A stretch of DNA of 64,000 bases, from NCBI GenBank assembly GCA_030835385.1, contig JAURPI010000022.1:178207-242206 (forward strand), read 5' to 3'. The notes below the pieces were generated by a model, which searched no databases, was not told the origin of the DNA, and saw only the letters and a list, made by a program, of their open reading frames with translations. How positions within the stretch are numbered: position 1 is the stretch's first letter; every line of letters starts with the position of its first letter. This DNA comes from Alphaproteobacteria bacterium (GTDB lineage: Bacteria; Pseudomonadota; Alphaproteobacteria; Rhodospirillales; Rhodospirillaceae). Position numbers and translations under genes: made by a program. This document shows positions 1-8,580 of the stretch, one piece after another.

Positions 1-68
1 ATCACGTTCAGGGAGTTTGCATCTGAGATGGTAAAGTCTTGGTAGCCAGGATTTCTACAGTGGTAGAT

Positions 69-830
69 CTATCTAAGAGACGACGCAATTGTGTCAGCCG
101 CCTGACGCAGTGGCTCAAAAAACCGTTCGACGGCTTTTTTTGGCTTCATAGCTGTTGCGAAATAGCGCAGAGAAAGCGCTCCAAATACAGTTTCGTCGTC
201 TTTGATCGGGACAGCGAGCGCATTGATGTTATTGAGCTGCCCAGTGATAGAGGCGTAGCCTTGTTCGCGTATTTTTTGTAATCGCGGGTCCAGGGTGCGC
301 GGGGCAAGGACACTCAGCTCTTTGTGGTCTGTTAACGTGCGTCGAAGAACTTCAGTCAGCGCCGTCAAATGCTGCGGCGGACTGAACGCCAAATAGACTT
401 GGCCCGCTGCTGATTGCGCCATAGAAAACCGGAATCCGCGTGGAAAGCGATTGAAGGTAAGGGGGCTTTCGAAATCTGATGTGACGCGCACGAGCATAGA
501 TGTGCCGGAGACAGTGCTTACAGAGACCGGCCAGACCAGGTCGGCGTTTAGTTGGTCTATAATCGGTTTGGCAATGTCTTGAATCCACTCTTCGTCGACA
601 TAGCCATCGGCCAAATTGCGGACAGCACTCGTTAACCAATACTCGGGTGATTTGCTCTCCTTACTTACGTAACCCGCGCGGCGGAGGGTTTCGAGCAGTC
701 GGTAGATTATGGCCCGGTTGATCCCAGTCGCCGCAGCGATGTCACCGATCGAGGACCCGTTGGAGAGATTGAGATGAGCAAGAACCGCCAAGCCGCGATC
801 AAAGGCCTGAACATATCGTTTGTTTTCCAT
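69..830 (-). CDS. IclR-family transcriptional regulator
   Basis: 253 aa, the usual length for the IclR family. The N-terminal ~60 residues form a winged helix-turn-helix (GSSIGDIAAATGINRAIIYRLL), followed by the C-terminal effector-binding IclR domain with the family's typical LAVPIKDDETVFGALSLRY stretch near residues 205-225. Such proteins bind a small molecule and repress or activate nearby catabolic genes. It starts with ATG at 830 and is divergent from the serine hydrolase gene at 1029, with ~200 bp between them, so it may control that gene (inference from orientation). The ligand cannot be predicted. The gene is complete. Confidence 0.9.
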   Translation of the reverse strand: MENKRYVQAFDRGLAVLAHLNLSNGSSIGDIAAATGINRAIIYRLLETLRRAGYVSKESKSPEYWLTSAVRNLADGYVDEEWIQDIAKPIIDQLNADLVWPVSVSTVSGTSMLVRVTSDFESPLTFNRFPRGFRFSMAQSAAGQVYLAFSPPQHLTALTEVLRRTLTDHKELSVLAPRTLDPRLQKIREQGYASITGQLNNINALAVPIKDDETVFGALSLRYFATAMKPKKAVERFFEPLRQAADTIASSLR

Positions 831-1028
831 AACTCAGACCGATAGCGACCGAACAGGAGAGATCATTTGCGCGCACCGTTTTAACGTCCAGGACGATGTG
901 CTAGAAAAGCACGCAATGCGAGCAGAATCTAGCTCGATGTGCGCGCGTTTACCCGACCATGTTTTGGTGTTGGTCTACATTAAAGCTCAGTAGGTCCGTT
1001 TCGAGACGAGAGGGGGGCGAAGGTCATA

Positions 1029-2315
1029 ATGTCTGGGTCCAAAATTGCGTGTCGTATCGGTAGTTTGCTGGTCACTTTGGCTGTGTGCGCAGCATGCACG
1101 CCTAACTCGCGACAAGCTGACTACTTTCCCGGTGCCCTAGAGTTTTCGCCTGAAATCGAGGCTGTTTATCTTGAACGGTTTGAACTAGCGCAGTCGCGCG
1201 TATCCGGCGACGAAATCTACATTGATCGAGAAGAGATATCCGGTGCCGTCGATTGGGTCCCGTTGTCAGAAGCAGAACTAGGCGACCACACTATTTCTGA
1301 TGCCGCCTTGGATGCTGCGGAAGCGTACGCCCGTTCGAATGACTCAAGCGCTTTCATAGTTTGGCGCAAGGGAAAAGTGGAAAGAGAGATCTACTTCGAA
1401 CCCTTTACCCGGAAAGCACCTGTAAACTCCTACTCGTTGTCCAAACCAATTGCTGCCTTTGCGGTTGGACGAGCGCTTGAGATGAACCTCATTGAGTCAC
1501 TTGACCAACCTGTCGCCGATTTTGTCAACGAATGGAGAGGAGACTCCCGTCGCGAAAAGATCCTGATCCGGCATCTCTTAGATATGCGAGCCGGATTCCT
1601 GCCGCAACTTCCAGCCCAAGGGCCGGATGACGTGCTTTCTCGCACGTTCTTGCACCCGCACCATGATGAAATCATCATCGCGGATTACCCCGTCATCGAC
1701 GAGCCGGGGACGCGCTACGAATACAATAACGCCGCCAGCGAAATGGTGCCGGTGGTGATCGAGCGTGCGTCCGGCCGACGCTATGCCGAATTCTTGAGTT
1801 CGGAACTCTTTCAGAAGATTGGGGCACAAGGCGGGGCGTTATGGGTCAACAGACCAGGCGGGATGGCGCATGGGGGCTGCTGCATGCTGATCCCGCCGGA
1901 AGCCTTTGTTCGATTAGCCATCTTGATGCTCCAGGATGGAACTTGGAATGAGCAGCGGTTGTTGCCTGTCGGTTATGTGGAAGAGATGATTGCGCCGACG
2001 AATGAGAATCCGTACTTCGGACTGAGTATTTGGGTTGCAGGCTCTTATATGGAACGCCGCGGTTTTGCCAATGCCGATCGGGATATGCGCAAGGTCCTTC
2101 ACAGCCAACCGTATTTGGCGGACGACCTGTACTTGTTCGATGGCAACGGCAATCAGGTCGTGTATATCGTGCCGTCTCAAGACCTGGTAATTCTGCGTAC
2201 CGGTCTGCCGTTAGTCCCCACGGTCAATGACGAATGGGACAATTCCTACCTGCCAAACGTCATTATGCGCGGTATCGAGAAGTATGCTGGTACATCGCAA
2301 CCCCAGAAACGCTAA
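1029..2315 (+). CDS. Beta-lactamase-fold serine hydrolase, exported, probable lipoprotein
   Basis: 428 aa. The N-terminus has a hydrophobic stretch ending in VCAAC, so it is exported and possibly lipidated at Cys20 or Cys23; the lipobox is not perfect. Class C beta-lactamase/penicillin-binding-protein signatures are visible: SxxK (S136-L-S-K139), YxN (Y232-N-N234) and an HGG triad (281-283) in the place of KTG. The family includes esterases, peptidases and true beta-lactamases, and the substrate cannot be told from sequence. ATG start is preceded by GAAGGT. The gene stands alone, divergent from the IclR regulator. A resistance role is not implied; an esterase is as likely. Confidence 0.85.
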   Translation: MSGSKIACRIGSLLVTLAVCAACTPNSRQADYFPGALEFSPEIEAVYLERFELAQSRVSGDEIYIDREEISGAVDWVPLSEAELGDHTISDAALDAAEAYARSNDSSAFIVWRKGKVEREIYFEPFTRKAPVNSYSLSKPIAAFAVGRALEMNLIESLDQPVADFVNEWRGDSRREKILIRHLLDMRAGFLPQLPAQGPDDVLSRTFLHPHHDEIIIADYPVIDEPGTRYEYNNAASEMVPVVIERASGRRYAEFLSSELFQKIGAQGGALWVNRPGGMAHGGCCMLIPPEAFVRLAILMLQDGTWNEQRLLPVGYVEEMIAPTNENPYFGLSIWVAGSYMERRGFANADRDMRKVLHSQPYLADDLYLFDGNGNQVVYIVPSQDLVILRTGLPLVPTVNDEWDNSYLPNVIMRGIEKYAGTSQPQKR

Positions 2316-2737
2316 TTTGACCACAACGCCTGAATGCTTGCGGAAAACTAGGACCGCATACATGTCTTAACGTTACGCCGAGTGTCAGATTGTTGGCGTT
2401 GGTTGGATTGAGTAGTCCTTTCCGAAAACCTCATCCACCTGAAATCGGCCACTTAGTTCGACTATCATTTAGCAATTGTTGGTATTGGGTCTCTAATAGA
2501 CCAAGCCCACACATCTCCAATTTAGATCATCTGAAATGATGTCGCGTAAGGGTGATTATGAGTTCCTATCCAATAACGGCACTCGCAAAATATGTCCGGG
2601 AGAGAAAACGGATATGTGGGCCCAGATCGGCGTCTCCGTGCGCCGATAATGGGCATTACTCATACTCAATTAGCTCTCAAGCGTTTGAACTGTTTAGAGA
2701 ATGAGGGAGAGGGGAGAGAGGTCTCTCTAACTAAGAG

Positions 2738-2750
2738 AATGGTTGGCTGG
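2738..2750. other. Candidate attachment site (left end of integrated element)
   Basis: AATGGTTGGCTGG here matches AATAGTTGGCTGG at 48988-49000 with one mismatch. The right-hand copy covers the CCA end and discriminator base of tRNA-Gln. The site lies 140 bp upstream of the integrase gene, which reads into the element, the normal arrangement for tyrosine-integrase elements. The short length keeps this a hypothesis. Confidence 0.45.
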
Positions 2751-2811
2751 ATTAGCATGTCACGCTATAAAACCATTATAAAACAATATATTAGAATACC
2801 ATAAAAGTATG

Positions 2812-2832
2812 GTTTGTAACTCGTTTGTAACT
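2812..2832 (+). repeat. Two direct repeats GTTTGTAACT (candidate integrase arm sites)
   Basis: GTTTGTAACT occurs at 2812-2821 and 2823-2832, with an 11-bp period. The same 10-mer occurs at the other end of the proposed element near tRNA-Gln (48805, 48839, 48954 and inverted at 48829). Arm-type sites of tyrosine integrases are short repeats of this size lying beside the core site, so the arrangement fits; binding is inferred. Confidence 0.5.
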
Positions 2833-2889
2833 GCGTATACTGCTTCGTAGGGACTTAGCGCTCCAAAGGGTTATCCTAGGACTGTAGTA

Positions 2890-4104
2890 TTGCCTAAGAA
2901 ATCAAAGAAACCGGTTGTCTATCCGCCAAACGTCTTTGCTTCCAAGGGACGTCTCTATTTTCAAAAAGTATATCAAGGGCAACGGTACGTAGCGCCGCTC
3001 AATGGTTTGAAAGACACCCATGGCGGTCGTCAAATGGCTGCACGTCTTCCTGAAGTTCAGCTAATCATCGCAAATATGAAAGCTGGAATTTTCAATCCCA
3101 ATAATTTTTCTCTTTTAAAAAATTATCACACTCAGGGTGACATTGAGGGTATTCCGATCTTCGCTGATTACGCTGACAAGTGGCTCGAAATGAAGAAAGC
3201 CCATGTGGCGCCTTCAACCTATCGCACGTATAGGGACCTCATCATTAACTTGAAGCTTTTTTTCTGGGACTACACACTAGACAAAATCGACCGGGAGCTG
3301 GTGGAGGAATGGCTGGCTAAGAAGAAGCCTGAAGACGGCAAGGGTGGTTTCGCAAACCTAAATGACCAACTCCGTAGGTTAAAGTCCATAATGATGGATG
3401 CTACGGAGGACTATGACAAAGTTGAATATAAGCTCCGTCGTGTCACTTCGTTGAAGTCATACGCAGTAGATGATCCTGAGACAGGCAATAACGCATTCTT
3501 TACTATTGAAGAGCTCGATAAGCTTTATTGGAAAGCCAAAGAACGAATGCGCTGCATGATGTTGACGAGTTTCTTCGCCAGTTTAAGGCCAGGTGAGTTG
3601 GCAGCACTCAAAAGAGAACAGATCAACTTTGGTGAGGGCACATTAAGAGTAATCTCTACACTCTCAGACAACGGTATGATTAAAGAGCCAAAGACTAAGG
3701 CCGGTTATCGAACGATCGAAATGCACCCGGTTCTGCTTCTTCACCTGCGCAATTATCTAAACACCCATAACCATGAATTCGTGTTTGTTTCTGAAAGAGG
3801 GAATCCATTTACGCGTAGGCAAAGCTGGGAACGTGAATTCAAGTTGTTGAAAGTAACTGCAGGCGTAAGGGACTTGCGCTGGTACGGTCTGCGTAAAGCA
3901 TTCGCTACTTATCGCTTTGCCTGCTCGGATGCTGTGCCAGCAACGATAGCTTCTGAAATGGGGCATGCGGACGTTTCTATGACCCTCAATACCTACTCCC
4001 AAAAAGTCAAACATCTGGGAATCAAATGGGAATCTCTTGAATTTCCGCTTATGCGACCCATTGGTCCAAACGTTGTTGAGTTCAGTGGAAAGGGAAAAGG
4101 CTAG
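2890..4104 (+). CDS. Phage-type tyrosine recombinase (integrase)
   Basis: 404 aa, full-length site-specific recombinase that would integrate and excise the surrounding element. An N-terminal arm-binding-like domain (residues ~12-45), a SAM-like core-binding domain (~90-175) and the catalytic domain follow in order. Catalytic residues: R233 (SLRPGELAAL), K268/K270, R335, H359 (EMGHADVSMT) and nucleophile Y369 (LNTYS). The usual His of HxxR is replaced by Tyr (YGLR, 332-335), a tolerated change in some families. The only start in this position is TTG at 2890, so the true start is uncertain. Its stop codon overlaps that of the convergent LOG gene inside a CTAG. Confidence 0.93.
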   Translation: MPKKSKKPVVYPPNVFASKGRLYFQKVYQGQRYVAPLNGLKDTHGGRQMAARLPEVQLIIANMKAGIFNPNNFSLLKNYHTQGDIEGIPIFADYADKWLEMKKAHVAPSTYRTYRDLIINLKLFFWDYTLDKIDRELVEEWLAKKKPEDGKGGFANLNDQLRRLKSIMMDATEDYDKVEYKLRRVTSLKSYAVDDPETGNNAFFTIEELDKLYWKAKERMRCMMLTSFFASLRPGELAALKREQINFGEGTLRVISTLSDNGMIKEPKTKAGYRTIEMHPVLLLHLRNYLNTHNHEFVFVSERGNPFTRRQSWEREFKLLKVTAGVRDLRWYGLRKAFATYRFACSDAVPATIASEMGHADVSMTLNTYSQKVKHLGIKWESLEFPLMRPIGPNVVEFSGKGKG

Positions 4105-4733
4105 ATTAGGTTTTTCAGTATTCCGGATTCTGGGTAAGCCCAGGATTTATGCTCTTGAACAAAAGCTGTTACTTGATCTAGCAGTTCCTCCGGATCATTA
4201 CTGACGATTATGAGGTCTTTGTGCTTTGCCTCCATGAACCCTTGATCGATCACGTGGTCAGCGTACTCAATCAACTTATCATAGAAGCCGTTTACGTTGT
4301 AAAAAGCGCAGACGCGTTTAGCTGATTCACCTGTTTGAGCCCAAGTCCACATTTCAATAATTTCTTCTAGCGTGCCAATGCCACCGGGCAACGCAATAAA
4401 GGCGTCTGACATTTTAGACATCCAAGTTTTGCGTTCGTGCATCGTCTCAGCAACGTACAATAGTGGGTCTGTGTCTGGTATTGTCTCTCTAACGGCAAAA
4501 TTCTCAGTCGTTATGCCCAATACTTCACTGCCGCCCATGCGGGCAGCGCTGCTCACAGCCCCCATTAATCCTAAACTACCTCCACCGTAAACGACGCCTA
4601 TTTTGCGTTGTGCAATGGCTTCGCCAAGTGCGGTCGCTGCTTCCATATAAACCGGGTTGTTGCCTTTTCGTGATCCGCAATAAACGGCAACTCTGCGTAA
4701 TTTGTTTCCAAATGGCGGTCCTTCAGAAGGCAT
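4101..4733 (-). CDS. LOG-family nucleotide phosphoribohydrolase (TIGR00730-like)
   Basis: 210 aa with the Rossmann-like LOG fold: VYCGSRKGN at the N-terminus, VVYGGGSLGLMGAV near residue 45-60, and the diagnostic PGGIGTLEE motif near residue 120. Family members cleave nucleoside 5'-monophosphates to free base and ribose 5-phosphate; plant and bacterial members release cytokinins, but many bacterial ones have unknown substrates. I place the start at ATG 4733 because GAGG lies 6 nt upstream; a TTG at 4745 is an alternative. It is divergent from the 483-aa/TGT-like operon, sharing a ~200-bp control region, and sits inside the mobile segment, so it may be cargo working with the base-exchange enzyme (inference). 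Confidence 0.88.
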   Translation of the reverse strand: MPSEGPPFGNKLRRVAVYCGSRKGNNPVYMEAATALGEAIAQRKIGVVYGGGSLGLMGAVSSAARMGGSEVLGITTENFAVRETIPDTDPLLYVAETMHERKTWMSKMSDAFIALPGGIGTLEEIIEMWTWAQTGESAKRVCAFYNVNGFYDKLIEYADHVIDQGFMEAKHKDLIIVSNDPEELLDQVTAFVQEHKSWAYPESGILKNLI

Positions 4734-4776
4734 AAATCCTCGCAAGTAAAAGTTTCTTACCTGTCACCACCCTATA

Positions 4777-4830
4777 TTTTTCCACAATTACATGGGCTTA
4801 TAAAGATTAACTTTAATTATTGTGGAAAAA
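4777..4830. repeat. 12-bp inverted repeat in the divergent control region
   Basis: TTTTTCCACAAT (4777-4788) is perfectly repeated in inverted orientation at 4819-4830, with a 30-bp AT-rich loop. It lies between the LOG gene and the 483-aa/TGT-like operon, so it may be an operator for both or the base of a structured leader. No regulator gene is adjacent. Confidence 0.5.
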
Positions 4831-4930
4831 AACAAGTAAAATTGGTAGACAGATTCAGAATCCGTGAGACCCTTTTTGTGTTCTTGCAGCAATTCCGCTG
4901 ACAAGGGCAGTTCAACAGTTAGGGAAAACT

Positions 4931-6382
4931 ATGACTAGTAATAGCACGGTACTTACAACTTTAGACATTAGTGTCGATTTGAAAGACACTGCAGCTGAGG
5001 ATCTTCAATCTGCGAGTAAAAACTTTTTACTCGCAGATAGTAAACACCGAACCACAACACAAAAAGCGTTGGAGGAAGTCTACTGGACTTATCTCATGGC
5101 TTTTGCTTCTGACGAATACCATAAGCAAATCAACAAGCTTGTTATGAATGCAACGAGCCCAAAAGTATTTAACCTAAGAACTGAAGCCCCTCCCTTTAAG
5201 CGCTTGCTTGAAGCAACAATGCTTAAGGACCATCACTCTAAGACCTCCCTATCTTCTACGTACAACCAAGCGCTTAGATTCTTTTTACATAAGAAAATGA
5301 CGCACTCTGAAGCCTATGACTATATGCATAAGAACGGCGGTCCATCTTGCGTCGCTATGGAAATGCGTGAAATCGATAAGATTGAAGCCGGTCTCAATAG
5401 TGTCAAGCCACTAGATGAAAATCAAATTCAAGCAGCGTTGAGTAATCAACTAAGTATTTACCAATCGCTTTGCCCGTCGATTGCCAACAAGCTTGCCCCG
5501 CTTGGAGGCTATCGTATCTTTGTATCTCGTCATGTTAGCGGTCAAGATGAAATCGTCCGTGAGTTGCCGTATTCAATTCAGCACCAAATCGATGGAGCAA
5601 TTAAAAAGTTCTTACTCACAGACTTCTTAAACACTAGCGACGTTTCACCAATAATACGTGGTGTTGCCATTGCCAATGTAATGGTCGGGCCACCAAGTAA
5701 TCTCGAACTCCAAATTGAAACTAGAGAAACTGCTACAGAATACTATTTTTCTAACACAAGCCGAACCGAGAAGTTCGGCAAGTACCTTGTAGTAGAGCAG
5801 GCAAGTATACCGATTGGACTTGAGCCTAACTGCATTTATCAAGTTCATTCAGAAATATTGGTTCAAATTGAAGCAGCCTTCAGGGAAGTTGATTACGTTC
5901 AACAGCTTGGTATTTCAAACAAAAGTGAATTGGCTATGGTAGCCACTTTAAACGGCCAGCCGTACCAATTCCCTATTATTTCTCGTAAGCACGAAATGTC
6001 TGGTGTCGCCAAGCCGGTTGAGACAGTTAGTCTAAAACCACAGCACGTAACCAAGGGCAGTTTTAATTGGGAAATTGACGCTCGTACATGGTTGAAGCTC
6101 ATTGATGACAAAGCAAAAGACACAAAGTCAATGACGCTCAATAAGTCGGGCATACTTGTGAATGGTAAGCGATACGAGCTCCCACGTAATTATTCAGACA
6201 CAAAGCCAATGAAAGTTGATTTTCCGTCTGCTTGGTTTACCTCACTTACAAAACTCGTCACGAAATTAGACGTTGAACAGTTAAAGCTTTTTGCAGTCCG
6301 CCCACTTAGAAGTGACACGTGGCCCTTGGCTTTGCAGTTCGAGCAAAACAACAACCAATATTTTGTAACGGGAGCAGCGTAA
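4931..6382 (+). CDS. Unknown protein, first gene of the TGT-like operon
   Basis: 483 aa, not recognised. It has no signal peptide or membrane segment, so it is probably cytoplasmic. The first half is helical and rich in Lys, Asn and Gln; the C-terminal ~110 residues alternate short strands (SMTLNKSGILVNGKRYEL, LFAVRPLRSDTWPLALQF, NNQYFVTGAA) in a way that reminds me of a sliding-clamp domain, but this is only an impression. ATG start follows GTTAGGGAA. The stop overlaps the ATG of the TGT-like gene in TAATG, implying translational coupling and a common function or complex. Base composition is AT-richer than the core genome to the right. It is not the ParB-like DpdB of known dpd clusters as far as I can see. 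Confidence 0.85.
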   Translation: MTSNSTVLTTLDISVDLKDTAAEDLQSASKNFLLADSKHRTTTQKALEEVYWTYLMAFASDEYHKQINKLVMNATSPKVFNLRTEAPPFKRLLEATMLKDHHSKTSLSSTYNQALRFFLHKKMTHSEAYDYMHKNGGPSCVAMEMREIDKIEAGLNSVKPLDENQIQAALSNQLSIYQSLCPSIANKLAPLGGYRIFVSRHVSGQDEIVRELPYSIQHQIDGAIKKFLLTDFLNTSDVSPIIRGVAIANVMVGPPSNLELQIETRETATEYYFSNTSRTEKFGKYLVVEQASIPIGLEPNCIYQVHSEILVQIEAAFREVDYVQQLGISNKSELAMVATLNGQPYQFPIISRKHEMSGVAKPVETVSLKPQHVTKGSFNWEIDARTWLKLIDDKAKDTKSMTLNKSGILVNGKRYELPRNYSDTKPMKVDFPSAWFTSLTKLVTKLDVEQLKLFAVRPLRSDTWPLALQFEQNNNQYFVTGAA

Positions 6383-7956
6383 TGTTTGACCTAGCTCTCA
6401 ATAACCAAAAAGGTGAAAATGGATACGCTGTTTTTGTTCCTGCTCTAAATCGCTTGACCACCAACTCAGTTGACGATCCGAAGCCTTCTGGAAACTATCC
6501 AGCATCGATAGCGAAACCAGACGACTGCAACTATCTAAGTGGAAATGGATTTTACTTTTACGACTGGGGCTTGTTTTCTGCTGGTGATTACATAGGCAAG
6601 CCGTCAAAGTTTCAAACAGACCGCAAGGCAGGAACGCAGGTTATCTGTGATAGCGGTGGCTATCAAATTATTGGCTGGCGCAAAAGTTGGGATGTTGACT
6701 ACACACAAGTCAATAAGTCAGACAGCGAGGCCTTTGCGCTGCGTAGCTTGCAATGGCAGCAGAGCGTTGCTGATGTTGCTATTACTCTAGACGTTCCTAC
6801 TGGCTGTATAGGAAAAGAGATTAAAAAAGGTGTTGTTCATCCATATAAAGACTTCAAAACTTGCTTGGACGCGACCCAGTTTTATCACAGTGTCTACTCC
6901 GCCAATCACGACCCATCCAAAGCAACTCGTTTCCTGAATGTATTGCAGGGCAATAGCGAACAAGAGCGTGATTCGTGGTACGACGCAGTCAAGGGTCACC
7001 AATATTGTAACGGTTGGTCAATTTCGTTCCGCGCATACGAACGGAAGTTCTATAACGTAGCGCAAATGATCCTGCGTCTTCACTATGATGGTGTCCTAGG
7101 CGACCACTTACACGTTCTTGGTACAGGCTCGTTACGGTCAGCGCTTGGTCTAACGCTAATTCAAAGAGCAATACGCAAACAAGCCAACCCGAATTTTACG
7201 ATTACTTTTGATTGCTCAACCCCTGTAACGCTAGCCAAGGATGGTTGGATACTAGGTGATTTGCAGTTTGTTCGAGCTACGTCTACTGAGGATGAGCTCG
7301 ATGACGTTAATGATGATGAGCTAAAAGGTTTTGCTAGAAAACACAGGCGGGCCATTGGCACTGTTAGTTGTCAAAGCCTCGTAGTTCCAAAAGTGCCCGT
7401 TGGCGAACTGCTAACTTACAAGAATTGGGAGGAAATGCCCTTTCCATTTATGAGCAGTCCTATTGGCTTTGAAACGACAATGGATCAAATTTTCCAAGAT
7501 AAGAAAGCCAATAAAAAACTCGGTACGATTGGTTACCGAATGATTTCGTTGCACAACGTTTTCACTTTTATCAAGGCTATTCAGCAGGGAAACAGACTTT
7601 TAGACATATTTCTCAGAGACCCAGCAAATGCAAACTTTCAGCTACCGCTACAGTACCAGCATATTTCTGAAAGCTTGGAAAACGTTTTCAGTGCAAGTAA
7701 TTTTGAGAAAGGCCAAGCCATACTTGCCCAGAATAAGAACATTATGCAGTTCATGGATGTTACCAAGATTTGGGGTCAACAAGACCTGGCTCAAGTTATA
7801 AAGGGCCGCGAAATTCAAATGGAAAACCAGCCGATGTATGACGCTATGGGTTTGCGTGATGCTCTAGCAGGTAAACTTGATGCCCCAGACTTGGAAACTG
7901 AATGTTTGGACGAACAAGAACTCTATTATGGCGCTGAATACAGCGCAGACGATTGA
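6382..7956 (+). CDS. DpdA-like tRNA-guanine transglycosylase paralogue
   Basis: 524 aa from ATG 6382 (GGGAG upstream; TAATG overlap with the previous gene). TGT-fold landmarks appear in order: DSGGYQ at 90-95 (canonical DSGGFQ with the catalytic Asp), VLQGN at 187-191, GTGSLRSALG at 247-256 in the place of the glycine-rich base-binding loop, TFDCSTP at 275-281 with D277 where the nucleophilic Asp stands, and SLHNVFTF at 389-396 where the zinc-binding His stands. The CxCxxC zinc ligands are not visible, and the protein is much longer than housekeeping TGT (~375 aa). Related DpdA proteins exchange guanine for 7-deazaguanines in DNA. No queC/queD/queE/folE genes lie nearby, so the base would come from the host. 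Divergent from housekeeping tgt; a role in tRNA or DNA cannot be separated here. Confidence 0.75.
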   Translation: MFDLALNNQKGENGYAVFVPALNRLTTNSVDDPKPSGNYPASIAKPDDCNYLSGNGFYFYDWGLFSAGDYIGKPSKFQTDRKAGTQVICDSGGYQIIGWRKSWDVDYTQVNKSDSEAFALRSLQWQQSVADVAITLDVPTGCIGKEIKKGVVHPYKDFKTCLDATQFYHSVYSANHDPSKATRFLNVLQGNSEQERDSWYDAVKGHQYCNGWSISFRAYERKFYNVAQMILRLHYDGVLGDHLHVLGTGSLRSALGLTLIQRAIRKQANPNFTITFDCSTPVTLAKDGWILGDLQFVRATSTEDELDDVNDDELKGFARKHRRAIGTVSCQSLVVPKVPVGELLTYKNWEEMPFPFMSSPIGFETTMDQIFQDKKANKKLGTIGYRMISLHNVFTFIKAIQQGNRLLDIFLRDPANANFQLPLQYQHISESLENVFSASNFEKGQAILAQNKNIMQFMDVTKIWGQQDLAQVIKGREIQMENQPMYDAMGLRDALAGKLDAPDLETECLDEQELYYGAEYSADD

Positions 7957-8240
7957 TAAAAAGGTCGCGTCAACTTCTGGCGCTCATTTGATACACTATG
8001 ATGATGAAAGAGCCCATAATTAAGCCGTAAAACTCAATTTTTTCGTTATTGTATCCAATGACTTAAAGAAACGGTTTTTCGGTTTATGTGCTAGTGAGCA
8101 GTTTTGACGTTTAATAGCCATATAATTGGTATTGCGCTTCAAGGACCTTTTCTAAGGGCTAGCTCTGAGTTGCTGCTGCCACTTTACGTATGTGAGTGCA
8201 AGTGTGGTTGTGGCGTATCTTTGGCTATCTGCGATGCATC

Positions 8241-8576
8241 CTAGTATTCGTCCGCACGCATGATTGTCAAAACGCGTTCTGTTTCATCGCTGTTCGACGG
8301 ATCATCACTACCCAGCGTGCACTCGCTACCACGCTTGAAATAGTCGATCTTCCAAAACCACGTGTTACCTCTAAACTGAATCGCACCAAAGTCATGCTCG
8401 CCATGGGGGTCGTTGTCAGGGGTGAACTCCTCAAAGGTTTGGACTTCCATAAAGAGAGCTTGCATTGCTTCGTCTGGCAAGGCGCTAACAGCAGATGTCA
8501 TGACAACGCGGCCAAAGAGAAAAGAGCGCCTAACGTGATCGTTAAGCGCTCTAATCTTCAATTTCTGCTCCGACAC
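8241..8576 (-). CDS. DUF3768-family protein
   Basis: 111 aa. The core reads IRALNDHVRRSFLFGRVV, LPDEAMQALF, TPDNDPHGEHDFGAI, FFWKIDYF-like and ERVLTIMRADEY, the pattern I recognise for DUF3768, small soluble proteins common on alphaproteobacterial plasmids and islands, function unknown. The longest frame starts at 8663, but a GTG at 8576 sits 4 bases after the stop of the upstream gene with AAGG upstream, and gives the family's normal N-terminus; I use that. It is co-transcribed with the DUF6641-like gene. Confidence 0.82.
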   Translation of the reverse strand: MSEQKLKIRALNDHVRRSFLFGRVVMTSAVSALPDEAMQALFMEVQTFEEFTPDNDPHGEHDFGAIQFRGNTWFWKIDYFKRGSECTLGSDDPSNSDETERVLTIMRADEY

Positions 8577-8580
8577 AGAC

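Larger units (their letters stand above)
2316..2889. other. Gene-free interval with candidate attachment site and integrase arm repeats
   Basis: 574 bp without a convincing gene. It holds a candidate attachment site at 2738-2750, a small hairpin (ACCATA-AAAG-TATGGT, about 2798-2813), and two direct copies of GTTTGTAACT just upstream of the integrase gene. The 70-codon reading frame at 2592-2804 has no family features and I do not call it. Confidence 0.6.

Noticed and set aside
4841..4920. A functional tRNA-Leu gene
   Set aside because: Only a D-loop-like and anticodon-like piece is present. No acceptor stem or T-arm can be formed with matching bases, so I report only a remnant or mimic.
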